A stretch of 64,000 bases of DNA from Melioribacter roseus P3M-2 (GTDB lineage: Bacteria; Bacteroidota; Ignavibacteria; Ignavibacteriales; Melioribacteraceae): assembly GCF_000279145.1 (NCBI RefSeq), contig NC_018178.1:2747800-2811799 (forward strand), given 5' to 3'. Under the pieces are notes generated by a model that made no database searches, was not told the origin of the DNA, and saw nothing but the letters and a program-made list of their open reading frames with translations. Each line of letters opens with the position of its first letter. The first letter of the stretch is position 1. The position numbers and the translations under genes are program-made. This document shows, one piece after another, positions 50,936 through 58,479 of the stretch.

Positions 50936-52330
50936 ATGAGAATCTTTATAGAAATTGCTTATTTGATATCTTCCGTCCTCTTCATCTTCGGAATTAAAAA
51001 TTTGAGTTCGCCCAAGACCGCAAGAAAGGGCAACTTTCTTTCGGCACTGGGTATGTTTATAGCAATCGTAGTAACTCTGCTCGATCAGCATGTTTTGACA
51101 TACGAATGGATAATAATAGGTTTCGTAATAGGCGCTCTAATCGGTTCTATTATGGCTCTTAAAGTGCCGATGACGGGAATGCCTCAGATGGTAGGATTGC
51201 TTAACGGTTTCGGCGGCGGAGCTTCGATGCTCGTTGCCTTTTCGGAATATTATAAAGTGGTCAACTTTGCCATGTTTACGCACGACACTCAAACGAATAT
51301 TACGCTTGTATTGAGTATTTTGATCGGCGGCGTTACATTTACCGGTTCGTTGATTGCATTCGGAAAGCTTCAGGGAATTGTAACGGGGAAAGTCGTAAGA
51401 TATCCTATGCAGCACCCTCTGAACGCTCTGCTTCTGCTGCTTGTTATTGCGGGCGGAGTTTATTTTGTAATGGAACCCGAATTGGAATGGCTTGTGCTCG
51501 GAATCGGCGGAGTATCGTTACTTCTCGGAGTTTTGCTCGTACTGCCGATCGGCGGAGCCGACATGCCGGTAGCTATTTCATTGTTGAACTCGTATTCTGG
51601 ACTGGCTGCCTCGGCAACCGGATTCGTATTGCAGAACAATGAATTGATAATTGCGGGCGCCCTCGTGGGAGCTTCGGGAATAATTCTTACGAATATTATG
51701 TGCAAAGGCATGAATCGTTCTTTGATGAATGTTGTTCTCGGCGGTTGGGAATCGGCGGGAGCGGCGGGACCGGCAGCTGCAGGCGAAAGCCCGAAAGGTC
51801 AGGTTAAATCGGTCGACGCGGAGGAACTCGCAATGATTTTCGACGCCGCAGAATCGATAATAATCGTACCCGGATACGGAATGGCGGTTGCTCAGGCTCA
51901 ACATGCCGTTAGGGATTTGTTCAATTTACTCGAATCGAAAGGGAAAAAAGTCAGATTTGCAATTCACCCCGTGGCAGGCAGAATGCCCGGACACATGAAC
52001 GTGCTGCTGGCGGAAGCTAATATACCGTACGACAAAATGCTGGCTATGGAAGAAATAAACGACGACTTCCCGAATACCGACATTGCGCTTATAATAGGCG
52101 CAAACGACGTCGTCAATCCTGCGGCGCGCCACGATAAAAACAGTCCGATTTACGGCATGCCAATACTCAACGTCGATTATGCAAAAACAGTAGTAATCAA
52201 TAAACGGTCGCTGAATGTAGGATATGCGGGCATCGACAACGAACTCTTTTTCTATCCGAATACTTTGATGTATTTTGGCGACGCAAAAGAAGCCATTACA
52301 AAACTTACGCACGAATTGAAAAACTATTGA
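50936..52330 (+). CDS. pntB: NAD(P) transhydrogenase subunit beta
   Basis: A 464-residue protein with a membrane domain of about nine helices and a C-terminal NADP(H)-binding domain III: VPGYGMAVAQAQHAVRDL, FAIHPVAGRMPGHMNVLLAEA, IGANDVVNPAARHDKNSPIYGMPILNV and KRSLNVGYAGIDNELFF. It begins eight bases after pntAB and is followed by a strong terminator. Confidence 0.96.
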   Translation: MRIFIEIAYLISSVLFIFGIKNLSSPKTARKGNFLSALGMFIAIVVTLLDQHVLTYEWIIIGFVIGALIGSIMALKVPMTGMPQMVGLLNGFGGGASMLVAFSEYYKVVNFAMFTHDTQTNITLVLSILIGGVTFTGSLIAFGKLQGIVTGKVVRYPMQHPLNALLLLLVIAGGVYFVMEPELEWLVLGIGGVSLLLGVLLVLPIGGADMPVAISLLNSYSGLAASATGFVLQNNELIIAGALVGASGIILTNIMCKGMNRSLMNVVLGGWESAGAAGPAAAGESPKGQVKSVDAEELAMIFDAAESIIIVPGYGMAVAQAQHAVRDLFNLLESKGKKVRFAIHPVAGRMPGHMNVLLAEANIPYDKMLAMEEINDDFPNTDIALIIGANDVVNPAARHDKNSPIYGMPILNVDYAKTVVINKRSLNVGYAGIDNELFFYPNTLMYFGDAKEAITKLTHELKNY

Positions 52331-52341
52331 TTGTTAAAACG

Positions 52342-52370
52342 GAGGCTGTCTTATTGAAGACAGCCTCTTT
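52342..52370 (+). terminator. rho-independent terminator after pntB
   Basis: Perfect 11-base stem GAGGCTGTCTT / AAGACAGCCTC with loop ATTG and a short T-rich tail. It closes the conserved energy block; the AT-rich island begins after it. Confidence 0.88.
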
Positions 52371-52610
52371 CATTTCTCCAGTACAATTCCGCTTAAAATT
52401 CTCCGCTTGATAATTACGCCATATTAAAATAACTTAACTCTAACATTAATCGACGCTATTATATGAGGGCTATTTACACGCAAAATTTATCCGGAATCCC
52501 CAAAACGATAGATGATAATAAATGGTCGGCTGAGAGAGTTATATGATTTTATAATGATAAAGTAATTGTGTTATTCGTAAATATAAGCGAAAAAAATCTG
52601 GTATAATAAA
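52371..52610. other. non-coding stretch opening the AT-rich island
   Basis: About 240 bases without a supported gene. Base composition falls towards the right. I see TATAAT at 52550-52555 and 52602-52607 without a matching -35 box, and no tRNA, repeat or transposase fragment that I can name. It is the left edge of the accessory island. Confidence 0.4.
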
Positions 52611-52835
52611 ATGTTAATGAAAACTGTCGGTGCATTAATAGCGGTAATATTGATTTTTATTCAGTTCAATGATTTGTTCGCTCAAAAAGCGCTTACAGAA
52701 GAAGAAAAAAAATAAAATTCTTTCTAATCTCGATAGTCTAAATAGTAATAAGTATTTAGATGCAATTGACAATGCAATAAGATTTAAATTATATGAAGCT
52801 GTTACTAAATTAGAAAACAAGAGTAGGAGAATAAA
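52611..52835 (+). pseudogene. broken N-terminal copy of the secreted HEAT-like family
   Basis: ATG 52611 (or 52617) gives a signal peptide ending FAQKALTEEEKK and then stops. The next frame continues NKILSNLDSLNSNKYLDAIDNAIRFKLYEAVTKLEN, which lines up with residues 24-70 of the intact paralogue at 56142 (QKALTEEEKNKI ... EALPKVEN). Removing one A from the A8 run 52705-52712 restores the frame. After LEN the similarity ends and the next gene begins, so this is a truncated as well as frame-broken copy. Confidence 0.7.
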
Positions 52836-52837
52836 TT

Positions 52838-54010
52838 ATGCAAGGTATGGTAAAGCTATTATTGATAGCCTTATTTTTATGTAATTTAGTGCATTCCCAA
52901 ACGCTCCCGGAAGAAGCCAAAGAAAAATTACTGAGCAGAATAAATGAAGATACATATGATAGTGTAATAGATTCAATAAGAGAATTTAATGTGGTTGAAG
53001 CAATACCGTTACTGGAAAGATATATCTTTTTACAAAATGATGATTTCAAACGTAAATGTTTTTTAGAATTATTATATGAGTTGAATTCTCCAAATATTAT
53101 TGCAATAGCAAAATCTTATTTAGACAGTGCAAGAATAGGTAGAGTAAGAACTACAAAATTTAGTGATAATCTATCAGGTTCTATGGCTGCTTTTAAGATT
53201 TTATTTAAAATTAATGATTTTAGTTATATTGATGATTATTTTGGATATTTAAACAGAATGCCTCAAAAGGGGGCGCTTTATTATTACTTCCCCTCGCTTA
53301 TAGAATTAGCTAAGAAAGAGGAATACAAAGAGAGAGTTAAACCATATTTTGAAAAAATAATTAAAAGTGGTTTTAATCCGCTTAAAATTGGACCTTACCT
53401 TGAAAAATATCAGGAGATTTATAATGATACAAACTTGGCACTTGCAAAATATGTAGTTAGAAATGACACTTCTGTTATAGTTAGAAGATACATTATTGGA
53501 AGGATTATGAGGAAGATAAAAGCACCACACATAGTAGAATTTTATAAAGAAAGATTGGATTATGAAACTGATTTTCTTGCAAAAGCATGGATGATATGGG
53601 GCATCTTAGATGATTTTCCAACACCTTCTAATTATCTGTATATTAAGAATAAATTTGATACTTTTAATGAAAGAGTAAAAATTATATTAAGAAATGGTGG
53701 TTACAATAAAATGCCCCATCCCGACAGCTCCGAAACCCCTCAATCAATGATAGACAGTTTAATCAGTTACAACAATCAGTGTTACGAACTGGGGTGGTTG
53801 AGTTATGAATGGGTATGGAATATAAACAAGACACAATTGGAGAATGCCCGGCTGATGCTAAATACGGGCTATCCGTCGAGTACGGCAATAATACTGCAGG
53901 CGTATGAGAACTGGGTAAATACGGCAAAAGGGTACGGCTGGATAAACGAAGACGCATACCGGTTCCTCTATTATTATTCGGTTTATTTGAGAGAAAGACT
54001 GAAAGTGTGA
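52838..54010 (+). CDS. secreted HEAT-like repeat protein with conserved C-terminal module (copy 1)
   Basis: A 390-residue protein preceded by AGGAG. Signal peptide residues 1-22 (ending VHSQ), then helical repeats of HEAT character: SVIDSIREFNVVEAIPLLERYI, FKRKCFLELLYELNSPNIIAIAKSYL. From about residue 294 a 95-residue C-terminal module starts (PDSSETPQSMIDSLISYNNQ ... YYYSVYLRERL) that is nearly identical to that of the paralogue at 56142, although the rest has diverged strongly. The N-terminal coding part is AT-rich, the module is less so. No enzyme motif is visible. Function unknown; protein binding is likely from the fold. Confidence 0.75.
   Translation: MQGMVKLLLIALFLCNLVHSQTLPEEAKEKLLSRINEDTYDSVIDSIREFNVVEAIPLLERYIFLQNDDFKRKCFLELLYELNSPNIIAIAKSYLDSARIGRVRTTKFSDNLSGSMAAFKILFKINDFSYIDDYFGYLNRMPQKGALYYYFPSLIELAKKEEYKERVKPYFEKIIKSGFNPLKIGPYLEKYQEIYNDTNLALAKYVVRNDTSVIVRRYIIGRIMRKIKAPHIVEFYKERLDYETDFLAKAWMIWGILDDFPTPSNYLYIKNKFDTFNERVKIILRNGGYNKMPHPDSSETPQSMIDSLISYNNQCYELGWLSYEWVWNINKTQLENARLMLNTGYPSSTAIILQAYENWVNTAKGYGWINEDAYRFLYYYSVYLRERLKV
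53719..54000 (+). repeat. 282-bp direct repeat, copy A (conserved 3' module)
   Basis: Direct repeat with 57044-57325. I count 7 mismatches over 282 aligned bases and no gaps; most are silent. It encodes the C-terminal module of the HEAT-like proteins. Its base composition is richer in G and C than the coding sequence just before it. Confidence 0.95.
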
Positions 54011-54035
54011 AAAAATTTGTTAAATAAAATTTTTC

Positions 54036-54064
54036 TTGACAATCTGGGGGGGGGTAATTATCTT
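54036..54064 (+). promoter_or_regulatory. candidate promoter with G9 tract in the spacer
   Basis: TTGACA at 54036-54041, 17 bases, then TATCTT at 54059-54064. The spacer holds nine consecutive G (54046-54054) in an otherwise AT-rich gap. A perfect TATAAT at 54079-54084 is an alternative -10. It lies upstream of the secreted metallopeptidase-like gene. Spacer G-tracts of this length cause promoter phase variation in Neisseria; whether this promoter type works in this organism is unknown. Confidence 0.4.
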
Positions 54065-54104
54065 AATAATAAACTTAGTATAATTCTACATGTCGGGGGC
54101 ACAC

Positions 54105-56128
54105 ATGAAGAATAGACCATATCAATTCATGTTATTAATATTGATTTTATTCTCTTCAATTTGTTATTCTCAAACTGTAATAAAAGAAAAAGTAAGTATC
54201 ACAGCAGAAAAATTAAATACACAAAAGAAGGATTCACTGTTACAAATAAAGGGTAAAAAAATAAAATTGAGTATAAAGTAACGGGTGGTGAAGAATATAC
54301 AACGAAAATAATAATGCCATTTGAAGGACACGCAATAGTAACAATAATAGGGAGCGAAGCAGCAGGTAGTCACACCTTAATATTAAGGTCGCCAATAGAA
54401 ATGGAGATAGTAGACAAACCTGAGGTAAAAATAGGCTACAGATGGAAATCACCGAGATTTAGAGAAGGCGATACATTAGATTTTGGATTATGGTTTAAGG
54501 GAGTAGAAGGAGTGCCGGCAGGCTGGGAAGGTGGAGCAATAAGATACGAAACAGGATTAAACACATATGAATTCTGGTATGATAACAGCATATTTGATGG
54601 AGATTATGACGATATAGTAATAGAAGTAAGAATATGCAGTAATGAGAAGTGGGTAGGAGTAAATATAAGAGATACAATAAAGGTAATACCAACAGAGACA
54701 ATAACAATAAGAGCATGGATAGAGATATGTGATATAGAAGAAATAGAAGGAATAAAATATAGAGCAGAGATAGTAAAGGGGAAAGAATATGGGGAAATAG
54801 AAGATGTAAATAGCGGCGTAAGAGGGGACTTACTGGAAGAGATAATACCAGAATGGAATAATGAGATAGAATTTATGCTTAATTTTGAGAACATAGAGAT
54901 AACAGAAGAAAAAATAATAGAAATAAAGATAAGCGCAACAGATGAAGGAGTAATACCTGCATTTATAGTAGTAAAATTAATTCCATCATCAATAATAGTA
55001 ATAATGGAACCTGAAGAAATAAAACCTGGAGAAGAAGCAAATATAATATTGAAAAAAAGGAATAGAGATGGAACAATAACAGAATTTAGAGAAGAACAAT
55101 TATTTGATATAAGGATAAAAGAAGGGGAAGAATACGGGACGATATGGATAGAAGATTGGGGGGATACAACAGATGAAGCGTATTTTATTAGAGCTGCAGG
55201 CTTAAAATTCAAGGCGAGAGAAGACATAGAAAAAAATGAAGTAGAAGTAATAATAGAAGTCAGGACATCACCGGAAATTATAGCAGGTAATATAAAAGAA
55301 GGGCAAAAAGAAAAAAACAGAGTAATACTGAGAAAGGATTCGAATATAAAAGATGAAACAGAAGATGATGAAAATGAACCATTGTGGGGAATAGGAAAAG
55401 TAATAATCAAAAGAAATGATTGTTCCTCTGCCCCGCAGTGCGAGGGGGAAGTTGAACCGAAGATAAACATAATTAAGATAGAAGAAAGTCATTGTAATGA
55501 TAATCCAATTGCAGATGGAATTACTATATTTTACATAAAAAGATTTGAAGACGAGTTTGATTTAAGTGCATGTTACAATAACCAATTAGATAAATGGCAG
55601 TTTGAGATAATAACACCCTTAAAATACTCATCAGAAGTATGTTATAGAGAAGGCAGAGTCTATTTACGGGACACGAGTGATTTAAGAAGATTATCAATAG
55701 ATGAATTATGTAATGCAGAAGTAGATATAGCAAACTTTGAAAATGCACAGCATACTATTTATAAGGTTGAAGAAATAATAAGAAAACATGAGGAAATTCA
55801 TGTTGAACAAAATATTAATATGTTTAATCAAGCTCTTCAAAAAATTAAATTTTATGAAAAGTTTAAGTTATTAACATTGAGGTGTGGTGATTTTGATTCT
55901 TTACAAAAAGCATTAGAATATGCTGATAAATATTTTAAGTTAAATTTAGTAAAAAAATTAAAGCAAGAATATTTGAAAATAAAAAATAAAACAGAAGGTA
56001 ATCCATATTCAGAAGAGATTGAAAAAATAAATCAATGGATAAAGAATGAAGAAAATATTAATAGAAAACTTTATAGTGTCAGGGATGAATATTTAGAAGC
56101 AATTAAAAAAATTGCAAAATGCTTATAA
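54105..56128 (+). CDS. large secreted protein with HEEIH (HExxH) metallopeptidase-like motif, frame-broken near the start
   Basis: From ATG 54105 a signal peptide (FMLLILILFSSICYSQ) and about 35 residues are read before a stop at 54281. One extra A in the A7 run 54255-54261 joins this to the 604-residue frame ending at 56128 (KNKIEYKVTGGEEY ... ). The middle is built of beta-rich Ig-like stretches full of Ile, Glu and Lys and written almost only with A-ending codons (ATA for Ile). The C-terminal third has several Cys and RKHEEIHVEQN at 55787-55801, a zinc-metallopeptidase-type HExxH motif in a helical context. I cannot assign a family. It lies between two HEAT-like paralogues. Confidence 0.65.
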
Positions 56129-56141
56129 AATAGGTGTTAAT

Positions 56142-57329
56142 ATGAAAATTATTAAGTTTATAATTGGTCTTATTGTAGTATTTACATTAAATAATATTGA
56201 AGCTCAAAAAGCACTTACAGAGGAAGAGAAAAATAAAATAATAACATACCTTGATAGTGTTAATTCAACCAAGTGTACTGATGCAATAGATGCGGTTGCA
56301 AAATATAAAATTGTAGAGGCATTGCCAAAGGTGGAAAATAATTTTTGGAATTCTGACTTAGGAGATAAACCACTATTTTTATATGCCTTAAGAGAGCTGC
56401 ATTCTACTAAAGCATACGATATAGCAAAGAAGTATCTCGATTCGGTGAATACATATTACGAAAGAGAAGGTAGAGATACGACATATATATACGAAGATAA
56501 ATCCTTTGCAATTGAGATATTATTCGACAATCGAGACTTTAGTTACAGTGAATATGTAATGAATTTAATGTGTTGTGATGAAAGAAGATATAACACTGCG
56601 ATACCATTATTAACATATATTATAAGGTATGATTCAATAAATTCACAGAGAGCATTGGATTTGTTAATTAACACTGCATTAAACGAAGAAATAGAAGATG
56701 CAAGATTCTCTGCTATATTTTATTTGGAATGGTTAAAAGAAAAAGAATCAATTCCGATATTAATAAATATAATGGAGAAAGAAAAAGATGAAAGTATAAA
56801 AGATTATGTATTGGTAAAATATTTTTACAAAAAATACAAGGGTCCAGAAATAAACAAAGCATTAAGAGAGCAATTACCCAAAGAGATTAATAAAATAAAT
56901 AAGATTTGGGGAGCAAGAATTTTACTTAGAAGATATGGTAGTCCAACAGATTACAACATAGTTAAAGAAACTATGGAAAAAGAAACAGACTCTGAAACCA
57001 AGAAATCATTGCAAATAGAATTAAAAGACTACCGAACTCCCCGTCCCGACAGCGGCGAAACACCTCAATCAATGATAGACAGTTTAATCAGTTATAACAA
57101 TCAATGTTACGAACTGGGGTGGTTGAGTTATGAATGGGTATGGAATATAAACAAGACACAATTGGAGAATGCCCGGCTGATGCTAAATACGGGCTATCCG
57201 TCGAGTACGGCAATAATATTGCAGGCGTATGAGAACTGGGTAAATACGGCAAAAGGGTACGGCTGGATAAACGAAGACGCATACCGGTTCCTCTATTATT
57301 ATTCGGTTTATTTGAGGGAAAGACTTTGA
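56142..57329 (+). CDS. secreted HEAT-like repeat protein with conserved C-terminal module (copy 2)
   Basis: A 395-residue paralogue of the protein at 52838. ATG 56142 with AGGTG upstream gives a signal peptide ending IEAQ; the frame opens 30 bases earlier inside the previous gene. Repeats: KCTDAIDAVAKYKIVEALPKVEN, LFLYALRELHSTKAYDIAKKYLDSV, EDARFSAIFYLEWLKEKESIPILINIMEKE. The last 95 residues repeat those of copy 1 with only one or two changes. It probably shares a transcript with the metallopeptidase-like gene (13-base gap). Function unknown. Confidence 0.75.
   Translation: MKIIKFIIGLIVVFTLNNIEAQKALTEEEKNKIITYLDSVNSTKCTDAIDAVAKYKIVEALPKVENNFWNSDLGDKPLFLYALRELHSTKAYDIAKKYLDSVNTYYEREGRDTTYIYEDKSFAIEILFDNRDFSYSEYVMNLMCCDERRYNTAIPLLTYIIRYDSINSQRALDLLINTALNEEIEDARFSAIFYLEWLKEKESIPILINIMEKEKDESIKDYVLVKYFYKKYKGPEINKALREQLPKEINKINKIWGARILLRRYGSPTDYNIVKETMEKETDSETKKSLQIELKDYRTPRPDSGETPQSMIDSLISYNNQCYELGWLSYEWVWNINKTQLENARLMLNTGYPSSTAIILQAYENWVNTAKGYGWINEDAYRFLYYYSVYLRERL
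57044..57325 (+). repeat. 282-bp direct repeat, copy B (conserved 3' module)
   Basis: The second copy of the repeat at 53719-54000, in the same orientation and reading frame. Such identity beside diverged 5' parts points to recent duplication or gene conversion; recombination between the copies would delete the metallopeptidase-like gene. Confidence 0.95.
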
Positions 57330-57352
57330 TATTAATATCAGGAGGCGACAAA

Positions 57353-57976
57353 ATGTTACGGTATTTAATTATATTAATTCTCTTTTGCAGTACAGACTAT
57401 TACTTTCAGACAATTCACGAAATACCTTTCGGAAGCCGTAACAATTTAATAGAACTGGAAATTGTAAACGGCACGGAAGTGAATTTGAGCGGCATATATC
57501 TTGAAATCAAAAGCAAACCCGACTGGCTGGAAATAGTGTCCGTTGATGACAAAATCGACGAAATCAAACGGGATGGACAAAAAACGGCGGTAATTATTTT
57601 TTCCGTTGACAAAAATGCCGAATTAGACAAAGAAGAATCGATGACTATCGAAATTCGTAATCAATACGGAGTGATTGAAGAAAAAGAGATAAAGATTAAA
57701 GCGGCGCCTCCGAAGGAATATCTGCTCGAGCAAAACTATCCCAACCCGTTTAATCCCGTAACTAAAATCGGATATCAGATTCCTTCGGAAGGAAAAATAA
57801 CACTGATAATTTACGATATTCTCGGCAGAGCAGTAAAAGTCTTGTTCGAAGGCGTGCGCAAACCCGGCTATTACGTAGCAGAATTTAACGGCGCTAATTT
57901 ATCCAGCGGCGTTTATATTTGCAGTTTGAAAGGAAACGGCATCAGAATCGACAGAAAAATGCTCCTTCTCAAATAA
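57353..57976 (+). CDS. small secreted protein with T9SS sorting domain
   Basis: About 207 residues. ATG 57353 follows AGGAGG; the frame opens nine codons earlier inside the gap. After a signal peptide there is one Ig/cohesin-like beta-sandwich (LIELEIVNGTEVNLSGIYLEIKSKPDWLEIVSVD ... MTIEIRNQYGVIEEKEIKIKA), then a T9SS type A domain (LEQNYPNPFNPVTKIGY ... DRKMLLLK). It is the only protein of the island with a T9SS tag and may act as a surface anchor or partner for the untagged neighbours; that is inference. Confidence 0.78.
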   Translation: MLRYLIILILFCSTDYYFQTIHEIPFGSRNNLIELEIVNGTEVNLSGIYLEIKSKPDWLEIVSVDDKIDEIKRDGQKTAVIIFSVDKNAELDKEESMTIEIRNQYGVIEEKEIKIKAAPPKEYLLEQNYPNPFNPVTKIGYQIPSEGKITLIIYDILGRAVKVLFEGVRKPGYYVAEFNGANLSSGVYICSLKGNGIRIDRKMLLLK

Positions 57977-58001
57977 GTTTTAATAATAAAAGGCGTTCAA
58001 A

Positions 58002-58388
58002 ATGAAAAAGAACTTAGTTTTCATACTTATTTGCTTTTTAACGATTAATAATATTTACGGTAATCTTCAGGACAAAACTAAAATCCTGACCGATATTAAT
58101 AGCCCGGTCGATTCCGTAAGAATTAAAGCGGTCGGTATTGTTATTGAACATAATATTAAAGAAGCGCTGCCCGTTCTGGAAAATGATTTCGAGAAACAGG
58201 ACATTTCAATCATGCCGTTATATCTGGAAGCGCTGAAACGTCTCGGCTCCGCCCGCCTGGAAGAAAAACTCAATATATACATCGATAAAATCGGATCGCA
58301 ATCGTCCGCCAAAGGGGAAATATTGGACGCTTCAGTAAGATCAAAAATTCAGTCCAGTTTTATTAATAAAATAGGGATTAGTAAATAG
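58002..58388 (+). CDS. short secreted HEAT-like protein (copy 3, without C-terminal module)
   Basis: A 128-residue protein with signal peptide (ending IYGN) and a single region like the N-terminal repeats of the two larger paralogues: SVRIKAVGIVIEHNIKEALPVLENDFEKQDISIMPLYLEALKRLGSARLEEKLNIYI. The conserved C-terminal module is missing; instead the gene ends inside a GGGATTA repeat that supplies the last codons and stop. It may be a truncated family member. Codon use here is closer to the chromosome than in the AT-rich copies. Confidence 0.7.
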   Translation: MKKNLVFILICFLTINNIYGNLQDKTKILTDINSPVDSVRIKAVGIVIEHNIKEALPVLENDFEKQDISIMPLYLEALKRLGSARLEEKLNIYIDKIGSQSSAKGEILDASVRSKIQSSFINKIGISK

Positions 58389-58414
58389 GGATTAGGGATT
58401 GGTGATTAGGGACC
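58374..58414 (+). repeat. GGGATTA heptamer repeat at the island's right edge
   Basis: Units GGGATTA at 58374 and 58388, GGGATTG at 58395 and degenerate units near 58402 and 58409. It overlaps the end of the short HEAT-like gene and is followed by about 65 bases without features before the convergent sialate esterase gene. Confidence 0.75.
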
Positions 58415-58479
58415 GGAAGCCGTAATGAATACTGAATATTACATTGAAAACATTTGTTAATCGAAGCGCATGTTGCAGC

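Noticed and set aside
52371..52610. Transposase or phage remnant at the island border
   Set aside because: No frame or terminal inverted repeat could be recognised in this stretch.
53763..53957. Minus-strand frame present in both copies of the 282-bp module
   Set aside because: Its conservation follows from the DNA repeat; the plus-strand frame carries the silent-site pattern of selection.
54604..55470. 288-residue antisense open frame, rich in Ser, Ile and Phe
   Set aside because: It mirrors the A-ending codon bias of the HEEIH gene on the other strand; low-complexity, no ribosome site, no recognisable family.
58374..58414. GGGATTA units considered as a CRISPR or telomere-like element
   Set aside because: Only about five short, degenerate heptamers; too few for either.
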